Shown here piece after piece: positions 53,442-60,989 of a stretch of 64,000 nucleotides of DNA. Both the position numbers and the translations under genes were made by a program. The DNA is from an uncultured Aquimarina sp. GTDB taxonomy: Bacteria > Bacteroidota > Bacteroidia > Flavobacteriales > Flavobacteriaceae. Numbering within the stretch: the stretch's first letter is position 1; every line of letters begins with the position of its first letter. Under the pieces are notes generated by a model. The model saw only the letters and a list, made by a program, of their open reading frames with translations, was not told the origin of the DNA and searched no databases. The stretch spans positions 103,486 to 167,485 of the forward strand of contig CANMLU010000011.1 in the NCBI GenBank assembly GCA_947498815.1, given 5' to 3'.

Positions 53442-54107
53442 TTAATCATCATCTTCGTCATCGTCATCATCGTGATGATATCTTTTTTTTCTTTTTCTGT
53501 TTTTATAATAGTGATCATCATTGTCATTATATTTTCTATACTGCTTTGGTTTCCAATTTTGATTATAATATGGATCATGAGTAATCGTACATCCATCTAT
53601 CCCACAATATCCACAACCACTATAATGAATTTCTCCTTCTACATATTTTATAGCACCATATTTATTATAAAAGATATGTAAACCTCCTACTTTATATAGT
53701 AACCCTCTTCTGTTATATCTAACATAAATTGTACCAATTCTTCGTACTCTGTTATATCGATCATAACTTATATAGTTTGGGCCTACTTTTTTTAATCTTC
53801 CATAGTGGTCATATCTTACCATTCTATGATTTGGATTATAATATCCATATGATCCACCAGGAGTGTTAAAACCATTTCGGGTATTCCAGTTTACGTGATG
53901 AGATCTGTTTCTTCTCAGAATTTTAAAATCAATATCTCCTTCAGGATAAACGAAGAATTTTACACCACCTTCGACAAAGACAATTGGTTGTGTGTGATGA
54001 TAGCGTTTTGTAACCCTATCCTTTTGGTCTAAGTGTTTGTGATCGGTCGCTTGTGCAGTTGTACCTACTAGTATCAATGCTGCAATAAAAAGTACCATTT
54101 TTTTCAT
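53442..54107 (-). CDS. Secreted Tyr-repeat protein with Lys/His then Asp-rich tail
   Basis: 221 aa, signal peptide (MKKMVLFIAALILVGTTAQA). Residues about 42-60 (IVFVEGGVKFFVYPEGDIDF) match FIFSEGGIDFSVYADGQFDF of the gene at 22801. Then come four units such as YDHYGRLKKVGPNYISYDRYNR and YVRYNRRGLLYKVGGLHIFYNKYG, followed by a Cys cluster (YSGCGYCGIDGC) and a tail of basic residues, His and Asp ending in DDDDEDDD. I do not know its function. The Cys/His/Asp tail could bind metal. A sigma-54-like promoter lies about 235 bases upstream, the same type as for its paralog. Confidence 0.7.
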   Translation of the reverse strand: MKKMVLFIAALILVGTTAQATDHKHLDQKDRVTKRYHHTQPIVFVEGGVKFFVYPEGDIDFKILRRNRSHHVNWNTRNGFNTPGGSYGYYNPNHRMVRYDHYGRLKKVGPNYISYDRYNRVRRIGTIYVRYNRRGLLYKVGGLHIFYNKYGAIKYVEGEIHYSGCGYCGIDGCTITHDPYYNQNWKPKQYRKYNDNDDHYYKNRKRKKRYHHDDDDDEDDD

Positions 54108-54342
54108 AACTTAACTGTTTATGGGTTATATGAAGTAATTTTAACTTTTATTGCTGTACTCCGAATTTGCCATTTTTGCCTCTGATTTTATCTTTTTTTC
54201 ATCTCATAACTAAAGCTATGTTTTTCAAAAAAGCTTTCATCAGTTTCAAAAAGCCCTAAATTCTCGTTTACAGAAAAAAGCCAATATTACTTCAATGCCT
54301 ACTCATTAGCTTTTCGGCTTCCGCTATTTGATTAGTGATGTT

Positions 54343-54358
54343 TCAAATGGCGTGCCAA
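54343..54358 (-). promoter_or_regulatory. Sigma-54-type (-24/-12) promoter
   Basis: The minus strand reads TTGGCACG-CCAT-TTGA, with the exact -24 octamer and spacing found at 24182-24197. It lies between the peroxiredoxin stop (54390) and the gene at 54107, pointing to that gene, leaving an untranslated leader of about 225 bases with no other gene in it. Confidence 0.65.
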
Positions 54359-54389
54359 AAAATTGTAAGTGATGAAAAAAAGAGGGTAA

Positions 54390-55034
54390 CTAATTGTCTT
54401 TAAGTAAACTAATAATTTCTTTAGGATCTGCTCTTTCTTTATAATCCTCTTTAATGAAGTCGTAGATAATATCACCATTTTGATCAATTATATACGTCGC
54501 AGATATTGGGAGTTCTTGATTAGTATTACCATTACTTATATCCAAATCAATACCAAAACCCTCATATACTTTGATTAAGTCTTTTGGGAGGGTGAAAACC
54601 AAATTAAATGCCTTGGCTATAGTATTATTGGTATCAGATAACACTTCAAAACTTAGGTTGTTTTTTTCTGAAGTAGTTAAAGAATTATCTGGTGTTTCTG
54701 GACTAATAGCAACAAGGGTAGCTCCATGTTTTTCGAATTCCGGTAACGCCTGTTGCAAAGCTTTAAGTTCTAAATTACAATAGGGGCACCATCCTCCACG
54801 ATAAAAAGAGAGCACTACTTTTTTGTCCAATAATAGTTCTTGAACAGATATGATTTTGTTTGCAGCATTTGGGAGGTTGATTTCAGGTATTTGATCTCCG
54901 GCTTTTAAAGCTTTGGATACAAGTTTGGTATCACGCAATACTTGTATGCCCTTATTCATGATTTTGTGTGTGGTTTCGGAATATTTTCCTACAGATATTG
55001 CAGCACGTGCTTTTAAATCTTTGGTAAGTGACAT
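54390..55034 (-). CDS. Peroxiredoxin-like (AhpC/TSA) family protein
   Basis: 214 aa, cytoplasmic. A thioredoxin-fold domain with the redox site YRGGWCPYCNLELKALQ near residues 79-93 (CxxC), preceded by the family lead GDQIPEINLPNAANKIISV. Related proteins remove peroxides or act as thiol-disulfide enzymes. The first about 50 residues (MSLTKDLKARAAISVGKYSETTHK) are a helical extension common to this subgroup. No operon partner is evident: uvrA ends 82 bases upstream. Confidence 0.85.
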   Translation of the reverse strand: MSLTKDLKARAAISVGKYSETTHKIMNKGIQVLRDTKLVSKALKAGDQIPEINLPNAANKIISVQELLLDKKVVLSFYRGGWCPYCNLELKALQQALPEFEKHGATLVAISPETPDNSLTTSEKNNLSFEVLSDTNNTIAKAFNLVFTLPKDLIKVYEGFGIDLDISNGNTNQELPISATYIIDQNGDIIYDFIKEDYKERADPKEIISLLKDN

Positions 55035-55115
55035 TGTTTTTGTTTTTAGCGTTAACTACTTAGCCGAAAATTTATGCATTACTTTACAAAGAGTTAAAAA
55101 TAGAAAATGTATCCG

Positions 55116-57896
55116 CTACAATTTTTCTTTCAAATATTGACCTGTATACGATTTTTTAACCTTAACAAGCTCTTCTGGAGTTCCTACAGCGATTATTGTT
55201 CCTCCATTCTTTCCACCTTTTGGACCTAGATCGATAATGTGATCGGCACATTTTACCAAGTCCAAATTATGTTCGATAACCAGGATAGAGTGTCCTTTGG
55301 CAATTAATTCATTAAAAGATTTTAATAGTTTTTTTATGTCATGAAAATGAAGTCCGGTTGTGGGCTCATCAAATATAAAAAGAGCTTTATCCTTTGTGCT
55401 TCCTTTTATCAAAAATGAAGCTAGTTTTATGCGCTGTGCTTCGCCTCCTGATAGAGTCGAAGAGCTTTGCCCCAGTTGTACATACCCCAAGCCTACATCT
55501 TGCAATGGTTGCAATTTTCTTTGTATTTTGGTTTGATTATGCTCTGTAAAGAAATCTATGGCATTATCTATAGTCATGGTAAGAATATCATGAATACTCT
55601 TGTCATGAAAAGTTACTTCCAATACATCTTTCTTAAAACGTTTACCACCGCAGGTTTCGCATTCAAGATGTACATCGGCCATAAACTGCATTTCGATAGT
55701 TACTTCGCCTTCGCCTTTACAGGTTTCGCATCGCCCGCCATCCACGTTAAATGAAAAATGTTTGGATTTATAATTTCGTATGCTAGATAATTTCTGATTT
55801 GCAAAAAGGCTGCGAATATCATCATAGGCTTTAATATACGTTACAGGATTTGATCGGGATGATCGCCCGATTGGGTTTTGATCTACAAATTCGACATGCT
55901 TTATATTGCTATAATTTCCTTTAATTTCGGTAAATTCTCCTGCTTTTTCTCCATATCCTCCTAATTGTTTTAAGATAGCTGGATAAACAATCTTTTTAAT
56001 CAATGTACTTTTTCCGCTACCAGAAACACCAGTTATAGCTGTAAATACACCTAATGGTACTTTGACATCAATGTTTTTTAGATTATTCTCACGAGCTCCA
56101 TTGATTTCTATATAATATTTTGAGGTCCTTCTAGCTCGAGGGGTTTCAATTTCAAGTTGCCCGTTCAAGTATTTTGCAGTGAGCGAATCTGCTTTTAGGA
56201 TTTCTTCAAAACTTCCGGTAGCTACAACATGTCCACCAAAGGTACCTGCTTCTGGTCCGATATCAATAATTTCATCTGCCGCTTTCATGATATCTTCATC
56301 ATGTTCTACCACAATAACAGTATTGCCGAGATCTCGAAGAGATTCTAGTACTTTTATTAATTTTTCGGTGTCTTTTGGATGTAGGCCAATACTAGGCTCA
56401 TCCAGGATATACATAGAACCTACAAGACTACTACCAAGAGAAGTGGCTAGATTAATGCGTTGTGACTCTCCTCCGGATAGTGTATTCGATTTTCTGTTAA
56501 GAGTTAAATATTCTAGTCCTACATTTTGTAAAAACTCTAATCGACTATTAATTTCTTTAAGTAGGCGTTTAGCAATTTGTGCATCGTATTCATTAAGAGT
56601 AAGAGTTTTAAAGAAATCCGCCAATTCATTTAGAGGTTTTTCAACAAGATCCGTTAGCGTTGCCTCATCAACTTTAATATAATTTGTTTCTTCTCGTAAT
56701 CTTTTTCCTTTGCAGGTAGCACATTTTGTTTTTCCGCGATAACGAGAAAGCATTACTCTATTCTGAATTTTGTAAGCTTTGGATTCTAGCTCTTCAAAAA
56801 AACTATTGATTCCTTGAAAATGCTCATTTCCATTCCAAAGAAGTTCTTTATGTTCTTCTGATAACTCGAAATAAGGTTTGTGAATCGGGAAATCAAATTT
56901 GTAGGCACTATTAACCAGTTGCTCTTTATACCAACCCATACTGTCACCTCGCCAAGGAAATACAGCTCCTTCATAAATACTTAGGGCAGTGTTGGGCACC
57001 ACCAAATCTTCGTCGATACCTATCACATCTCCATATCCTTCGCATTTAGGGCAGGCTCCATAAGGATTGTTAAAGCTGAATAAATGTACGTTGGGTTCCA
57101 GAAAAGTCATTCCGTCTAACTCAAATTTATTACTGAATTGACGTATGGCGCTATCGCTTAAGGCTTCAATATAACAAGTTCCTTTGCCTTCAAAAAAAGC
57201 AGAATCTACAGCATCAGCTAATCGATTATAAAAATCTTCATCGTCTCTTTTTACAATTCGATCCACAACAAGTGATATGCTATCTTTTTTGTTTGCTGAA
57301 ACCTCTTCAATTCTCAATACAGCATCATTTACTTTTATACGAGCAAACCCTTGTTGTTGTAAAACTTTTAATTTTCCTTCGAGCGTTCGGTCTTTTTCAA
57401 TATGAATAGGAGAGAGCAATAATAATTTCTCTCCTTCCTCAAATGATTTTACATATTCGATAACATCAGTTACTCTGTCTTTTTTTACAATGTTTCCAGA
57501 GATGGGAGAATAGGTTTTACCAATTCTAGCAAAAAGCAACTTGAGATAATCATAAATTTCTGTAGTTGTACCAACGGTTGATCTAGGGTTGGTAGAATTT
57601 ACTTTTTGCTCTATAGCTATAGCCGGGGCAATACCTTTTATATAGTCAACCTTGGGTTTATTTAATCGGCCAAGAAATTGTCGTGCATATGATGATAAAC
57701 TTTCAACATATCTGCGTTGGCCCTCTGCATACAGAGTATCAAAGGCAAGACTAGATTTACCAGAGCCAGATAGTCCGGTGATCACAACTAATTTATTTCT
57801 TGGTATTGCGGCGTCTAAATCTTTCAGGTTGTGAAGTTTAGCACCTTTAATTATTATATTGTGTTTAGGATCTAAGCTAGTAATGTCTTGAATCAT
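55116..57896 (-). CDS. uvrA: Excinuclease ABC subunit A
   Basis: 926 aa from ATG 57896; a start at 57920 would add 8 residues. UvrA recognises damaged DNA in nucleotide excision repair. Two ABC modules are present: Walker A GLSGSGKS near residue 40 and GVSGSGKS in the second half; signature motifs LSGGESQR and LSGGEAQR; Walker B regions YILDEPSIGLHP and FIFDEPTTGLHF. Zinc-binding cysteines are seen in CPKCEGYGDV, CATCKGKRL, CETCKGEGEV and CETCGGKR. Full length and intact. A -7 box (TATCTTTG) lies 22 bases upstream. Confidence 0.97.
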   Translation of the reverse strand: MIQDITSLDPKHNIIIKGAKLHNLKDLDAAIPRNKLVVITGLSGSGKSSLAFDTLYAEGQRRYVESLSSYARQFLGRLNKPKVDYIKGIAPAIAIEQKVNSTNPRSTVGTTTEIYDYLKLLFARIGKTYSPISGNIVKKDRVTDVIEYVKSFEEGEKLLLLSPIHIEKDRTLEGKLKVLQQQGFARIKVNDAVLRIEEVSANKKDSISLVVDRIVKRDDEDFYNRLADAVDSAFFEGKGTCYIEALSDSAIRQFSNKFELDGMTFLEPNVHLFSFNNPYGACPKCEGYGDVIGIDEDLVVPNTALSIYEGAVFPWRGDSMGWYKEQLVNSAYKFDFPIHKPYFELSEEHKELLWNGNEHFQGINSFFEELESKAYKIQNRVMLSRYRGKTKCATCKGKRLREETNYIKVDEATLTDLVEKPLNELADFFKTLTLNEYDAQIAKRLLKEINSRLEFLQNVGLEYLTLNRKSNTLSGGESQRINLATSLGSSLVGSMYILDEPSIGLHPKDTEKLIKVLESLRDLGNTVIVVEHDEDIMKAADEIIDIGPEAGTFGGHVVATGSFEEILKADSLTAKYLNGQLEIETPRARRTSKYYIEINGARENNLKNIDVKVPLGVFTAITGVSGSGKSTLIKKIVYPAILKQLGGYGEKAGEFTEIKGNYSNIKHVEFVDQNPIGRSSRSNPVTYIKAYDDIRSLFANQKLSSIRNYKSKHFSFNVDGGRCETCKGEGEVTIEMQFMADVHLECETCGGKRFKKDVLEVTFHDKSIHDILTMTIDNAIDFFTEHNQTKIQRKLQPLQDVGLGYVQLGQSSSTLSGGEAQRIKLASFLIKGSTKDKALFIFDEPTTGLHFHDIKKLLKSFNELIAKGHSILVIEHNLDLVKCADHIIDLGPKGGKNGGTIIAVGTPEELVKVKKSYTGQYLKEKL

Positions 57897-57917
57897 AGTA
57901 AATATGCGGTATGCGAG

Positions 57918-57925
57918 CAAAGATA
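57918..57925 (-). promoter_or_regulatory. Candidate -7 box for uvrA
   Basis: The minus strand reads TATCTTTG, a full match to TAnnTTTG, 21 bases before ATG 57896. It supports the chosen start. The -33 element is not clear. Confidence 0.45.
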
Positions 57926-58136
57926 ATGATTACTAAATAAGTATAATAACCTAGTTACATTGAAAGTTAAGTTAAAAAAATTAACAGAAAATTGTTTGAT
58001 TTTCAATGATTGTTATTATATTGCACCTCTAAATAAACCAAATTTTTAAAACAGAACTGCCTATAGCATACCATTACTTTTTAAGTTAAACATAGCCCGA
58101 GCCCCAAGCTTGTTGGTACTAAAACAAAGTATAGGT

Positions 58137-58721
58137 ATGAAAGATTACACTCTTACAGATGCAATTCTGGTTAATAACTACATCAATGGTGACGAAGAAT
58201 CGTTATCCGTTTTAATCGAAAGACACAAACAACGTATTTACAGTTTTATCTACTCAAAAGTTTTTGATAGAGATGTTTCTGAAGATATTTTTCAGGACAC
58301 CTTTATTAAGGTAATTCGTACTTTGAAGAATGGAAAATATAATGAGGAAGGAAAATTTCTTCCTTGGGTAATGCGTATTGCTCATAATTTGGTTATCGAT
58401 CATTTCAGAAAAGGAAATCGTATGCCAAAATTTGAGGATAATGGTGAGTTTAGTATTTTTTCTGTGATTAGTGATGGAGATCTTAATGCAGAAAGACGTA
58501 TCATCAAAGATCAAGTTGAAGAAGATCTGCGTAGTTTGATTCAGGAATTACCAGAGGATCAAAAAGAGGTTTTGGTAATGCGTATGTATAGAGACATGAG
58601 TTTTAAGGAGATTTCTGATAAAACTGGTGTGAGTATTAACACAGCTCTTGGTCGAATGAGATATGCGTTAATCAACCTTAGAAAGGTTATAGAAAAGAAT
58701 AACATAGTTTTAACAAATTAA
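58137..58721 (+). CDS. ECF RNA polymerase sigma factor
   Basis: 194 aa from ATG 58137. Region 2: YSFIYSKVFDRDVSEDIFQDTFIKVIRTL and FLPWVMRIAHNLVIDHFRKGNRMP; region 4: LPEDQKEVLVMRMYRDMSFKEISDKTGVSINTALGRMRYALINLRK. This is a strong ECF match, of a conserved flavobacterial kind. No anti-sigma gene is next to it; instead a 48-aa gene follows after 74 bases. Target genes cannot be told from this window. Confidence 0.92.
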   Translation: MKDYTLTDAILVNNYINGDEESLSVLIERHKQRIYSFIYSKVFDRDVSEDIFQDTFIKVIRTLKNGKYNEEGKFLPWVMRIAHNLVIDHFRKGNRMPKFEDNGEFSIFSVISDGDLNAERRIIKDQVEEDLRSLIQELPEDQKEVLVMRMYRDMSFKEISDKTGVSINTALGRMRYALINLRKVIEKNNIVLTN

Positions 58722-58795
58722 TAACACGTAGATGCAATAAAGCTTAGTTGGCCCCGTTATAATTTTAAATAACCCTTAATTTTAAGATTATACAT

Positions 58796-58942
58796 ATGGC
58801 AAAATTTTACACTAAGTCTTCTAAAAAAGAAGAAATGCATTTAGCACCTACAAGAAGAACCATAGATTTTCTTCTTAACTATTCAAAATCTTTAAACGTT
58901 ACAGAGTATAACGATATGAAGTTTGAAACGATTTTGAACTAA
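58796..58942 (+). CDS. Small conserved-looking protein of 48 aa after the ECF sigma gene
   Basis: ATG 58796 to TAA 58942: 48 residues, starting MAKFYTKSSKKEEMHLAPTR, then TIDFLLNYSKSLNVTEYNDM and KFETILN. It is basic at the start, has no membrane helix or signal, and is followed at once by a strong terminator. The spacing of 74 bases from the sigma gene and codon use like its neighbours support a real gene. The function is unknown; a small partner of the sigma factor is one idea. Confidence 0.75.
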   Translation: MAKFYTKSSKKEEMHLAPTRRTIDFLLNYSKSLNVTEYNDMKFETILN

Positions 58943-58949
58943 AACGTAT

Positions 58950-58975
58950 AAAAGCCTATTTTTTAATAGGCTTTT
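58950..58975. terminator. Bidirectional terminator between the 48-aa gene and nth
   Basis: An 11-bp stem (58950-58960 and 58965-58975) with loop TTTT, between convergent genes and overlapping the nth stop codon. Confidence 0.88.
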
Positions 58976-59624
58976 TCTTTTTCTGGTACTCATCGATAAC
59001 GGTTTTTCTTCCAATGGTTTTGGTAATAATATCCGTATCCAGATTCCAACCTCTAGCAGGAGAATACTCTCGGCCGTACCATATAATTTGTAGATGCAGA
59101 TCATTCCATAATTCTTTTGGAAATAAGCGCTTTGCATCTTTTTCTGTTTGTGTTACATTTTTTCCATTACTAAACCCCCAACGATACATCAATCTATGAA
59201 TGTGCGTGTCTACGGGAAATGCAGGTACACCAAACGCCTGGGACATCACTACGCTGGCAGTTTTATGACCAACAGCAGGTAACTCCTCTAATGCTTCAAA
59301 ACTTTGAGGCACCTCTCCGTTATGCTTATCGATCAAAATTTGTGATAAACCATGTATTCCTTTAGATTTCATTGGACTCAAACCAACAGGTTTTATGATT
59401 TCCCGAATCTCCTCAACAGATAATTTTACCATGGTATATGGATTATCAGCTCTATCGAATAACAAAGGAGTAATTTGATTTACTCGTACATCGGTACTTT
59501 GGGCACTCATTAATACAGCAATAAGCAAAGTATATGGATCTTTGTGGTCTAGTGGTATTGGTATTCTTGGATATAGTTCTTGAAGTGTTTTTATAGTGAA
59601 ATCTATTTTTTCTTGTTTTGTCAT
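58956..59624 (-). CDS. nth: Endonuclease III-like DNA glycosylase without iron-sulfur cysteines
   Basis: 222 aa from ATG 59624. Base-excision repair enzyme for oxidised pyrimidines. The helix-hairpin-helix with the catalytic lysine is in LEELPAVGHKTASVVM (Lys121) and the catalytic aspartate in FPVDTHIHRLMYRWG (Asp139). Usual Nth ends with a four-cysteine [4Fe-4S] loop; here the same place reads YGREYSPARGWNLDTDIITKTIG and the whole protein has no cysteine. I recall similar endings in other flavobacteria, so this seems a lineage trait rather than damage. Convergent with the 48-aa gene. Confidence 0.92.
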   Translation of the reverse strand: MTKQEKIDFTIKTLQELYPRIPIPLDHKDPYTLLIAVLMSAQSTDVRVNQITPLLFDRADNPYTMVKLSVEEIREIIKPVGLSPMKSKGIHGLSQILIDKHNGEVPQSFEALEELPAVGHKTASVVMSQAFGVPAFPVDTHIHRLMYRWGFSNGKNVTQTEKDAKRLFPKELWNDLHLQIIWYGREYSPARGWNLDTDIITKTIGRKTVIDEYQKKKKPIKK

Positions 59625-59779
59625 GAGCAAAGGTTATTTTGTGCTAAAGTATAAATTATGAATCATGAGCTGTAAATTTGAAGCATTAAAATTTTGATAA
59701 AACAAGTTCAGATTGTAATTTTTGTTCTATTTTTACGTAGAAACTTTAAACAAAATAAAACATACATAACCTATACAAA

Positions 59780-60229
59780 ATGACAACATTAAAAGAAGGA
59801 GATAAGGCTCCTGGTTTTTCGGCACTTGACCAAGATGGTAATACTCGAACTCTTAATGATTATAAGGGTAAAAAGTTGGTCGTTTTCTTTTACCCAAAGG
59901 CAAGTACCCCTGGATGTACAGTTGAAGCTTGTAATTTAAGAGATAACTACCAAACTTTTTTGGCACAGGGTTATGAAATCCTTGGTGTGAGTGCTGATAG
60001 TGCTAAAAGACAACAAAATTTCAAAAACAAATTTGAACTACCATATCCGTTATTGGCGGATGAAGATAAAAAGGTAATCGAAGCATTTGGTGTGTGGGGG
60101 CCAAAGAAATTTATGGGTAAAGAATATGATGGAATTCATCGTACCACCTTTGTAATAGATGAAAATGGGATAATCTCTGAAGTAATTTTAAAGGTAAAGA
60201 CAAAGGATCACGCTGCACAGATATTGTAA
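59780..60229 (+). CDS. bcp: Thioredoxin-dependent thiol peroxidase (Bcp/PrxQ)
   Basis: 149 aa. Reduces hydrogen and organic peroxides with thioredoxin as donor. The peroxidatic Cys46 is in YPKASTPGCTVEACNLRD, and Cys51 five residues later is the resolving residue of the Bcp/PrxQ subgroup. The conserved Arg is in GIHRTTFVID. Full length, cytoplasmic, single gene ended by the terminator at 60323. Confidence 0.95.
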   Translation: MTTLKEGDKAPGFSALDQDGNTRTLNDYKGKKLVVFFYPKASTPGCTVEACNLRDNYQTFLAQGYEILGVSADSAKRQQNFKNKFELPYPLLADEDKKVIEAFGVWGPKKFMGKEYDGIHRTTFVIDENGIISEVILKVKTKDHAAQIL

Positions 60230-60322
60230 AAAATCTGTAGATGGTACTCTTCAGGGCTATTTCATCCATAAATATAGAATGATAGGAGTGTTGTAAATAA
60301 GCACACGTTTTTTAGACATAAA

Positions 60323-60348
60323 AAAGAGATAACATTAGTTATCTCTTT
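60323..60348 (+). terminator. Terminator after bcp
   Basis: An 11-bp stem (60323-60333 and 60338-60348) with loop ATTA, 94 bases past the bcp stop. Confidence 0.75.
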
Positions 60349-60582
60349 AACCTGTATTATGTATTAGTTTTTGATGAATAAGCTAATATTTTTAGTTAAG
60401 ATAATAGCTAGAATTATATAATAGAAAACTTATTACAGCCCTAAGCTATTTATAACTATTATCGCTATCCTATATTTTTGATTTCACCCTATTAATGCTA
60501 GGCTAAACTCGAAAACATCTCATTTTATTGCGCATAAAAGCCTCATGGAGTTCTAATCCAAAATAAACAGGATTTAGTAAAA

Positions 60583-60735
60583 TTAATGACATATTTGATT
60601 ACCACACCTGCTATACAAAGCCGTCTGAGTACATGTAGGTGTACAAGAATAATGGCCTCCTTTAATTTTCAGTTGTTCTAACTTAGAAATAGTTTCCTTG
60701 TTCAAATTCAATTTTAAATCTTTAGATTTTTTCAT
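60583..60735 (-). CDS. Orphan class I lanthipeptide-type precursor peptide
   Basis: 50 aa, ATG 60735 to TAA 60583. The leader MKKSKDLKLNLNKETISKLE has the Bacteroidota class I lanthipeptide signature (KLNLNKETI.KL), continuing QLKIKGG as a double-Gly processing site. The core is HYSCTPTCTQTALYSRCGNQ-ICH, with four Cys, four Thr and two Ser, enough for several thioether rings. No LanB, LanC, LanP or peptidase-transporter gene is in the window, so the enzymes would have to be elsewhere. It is the only gene in the stretch 60230-60989 apart from terminators. The precursor call is by motif; the ring pattern is unknown. Confidence 0.8.
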   Translation of the reverse strand: MKKSKDLKLNLNKETISKLEQLKIKGGHYSCTPTCTQTALYSRCGNQICH

Positions 60736-60935
60736 GATTTATGTATTATCGCCTACATTTATAAAGGTTTTCGGCTATACCTTATTACTAATCGAATAAG
60801 ACTAAGTTATGTAGTATTTTAGAGGATTAAAAGGCCGATTACCTTAAATTGTTCAATTTAGGGCGACTTAAATTTACATATCAGTTTAAAATTTTGATCT
60901 CTATTAATTAGTGAAGTAGATGTCTATTGAAATAT

Positions 60936-60973
60936 AAAAAGCACCATATTTAGAAATAAATATGGTGCTTTTT
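60936..60973 (-). terminator. Terminator after the conserved gene at 60990
   Basis: A perfect 17-bp stem (60936-60952 and 60957-60973) with loop GAAA, flanked by A and T runs, 17 bases past the stop. Confidence 0.9.
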
Positions 60974-60989
60974 ATTACGTTAATTTTAA

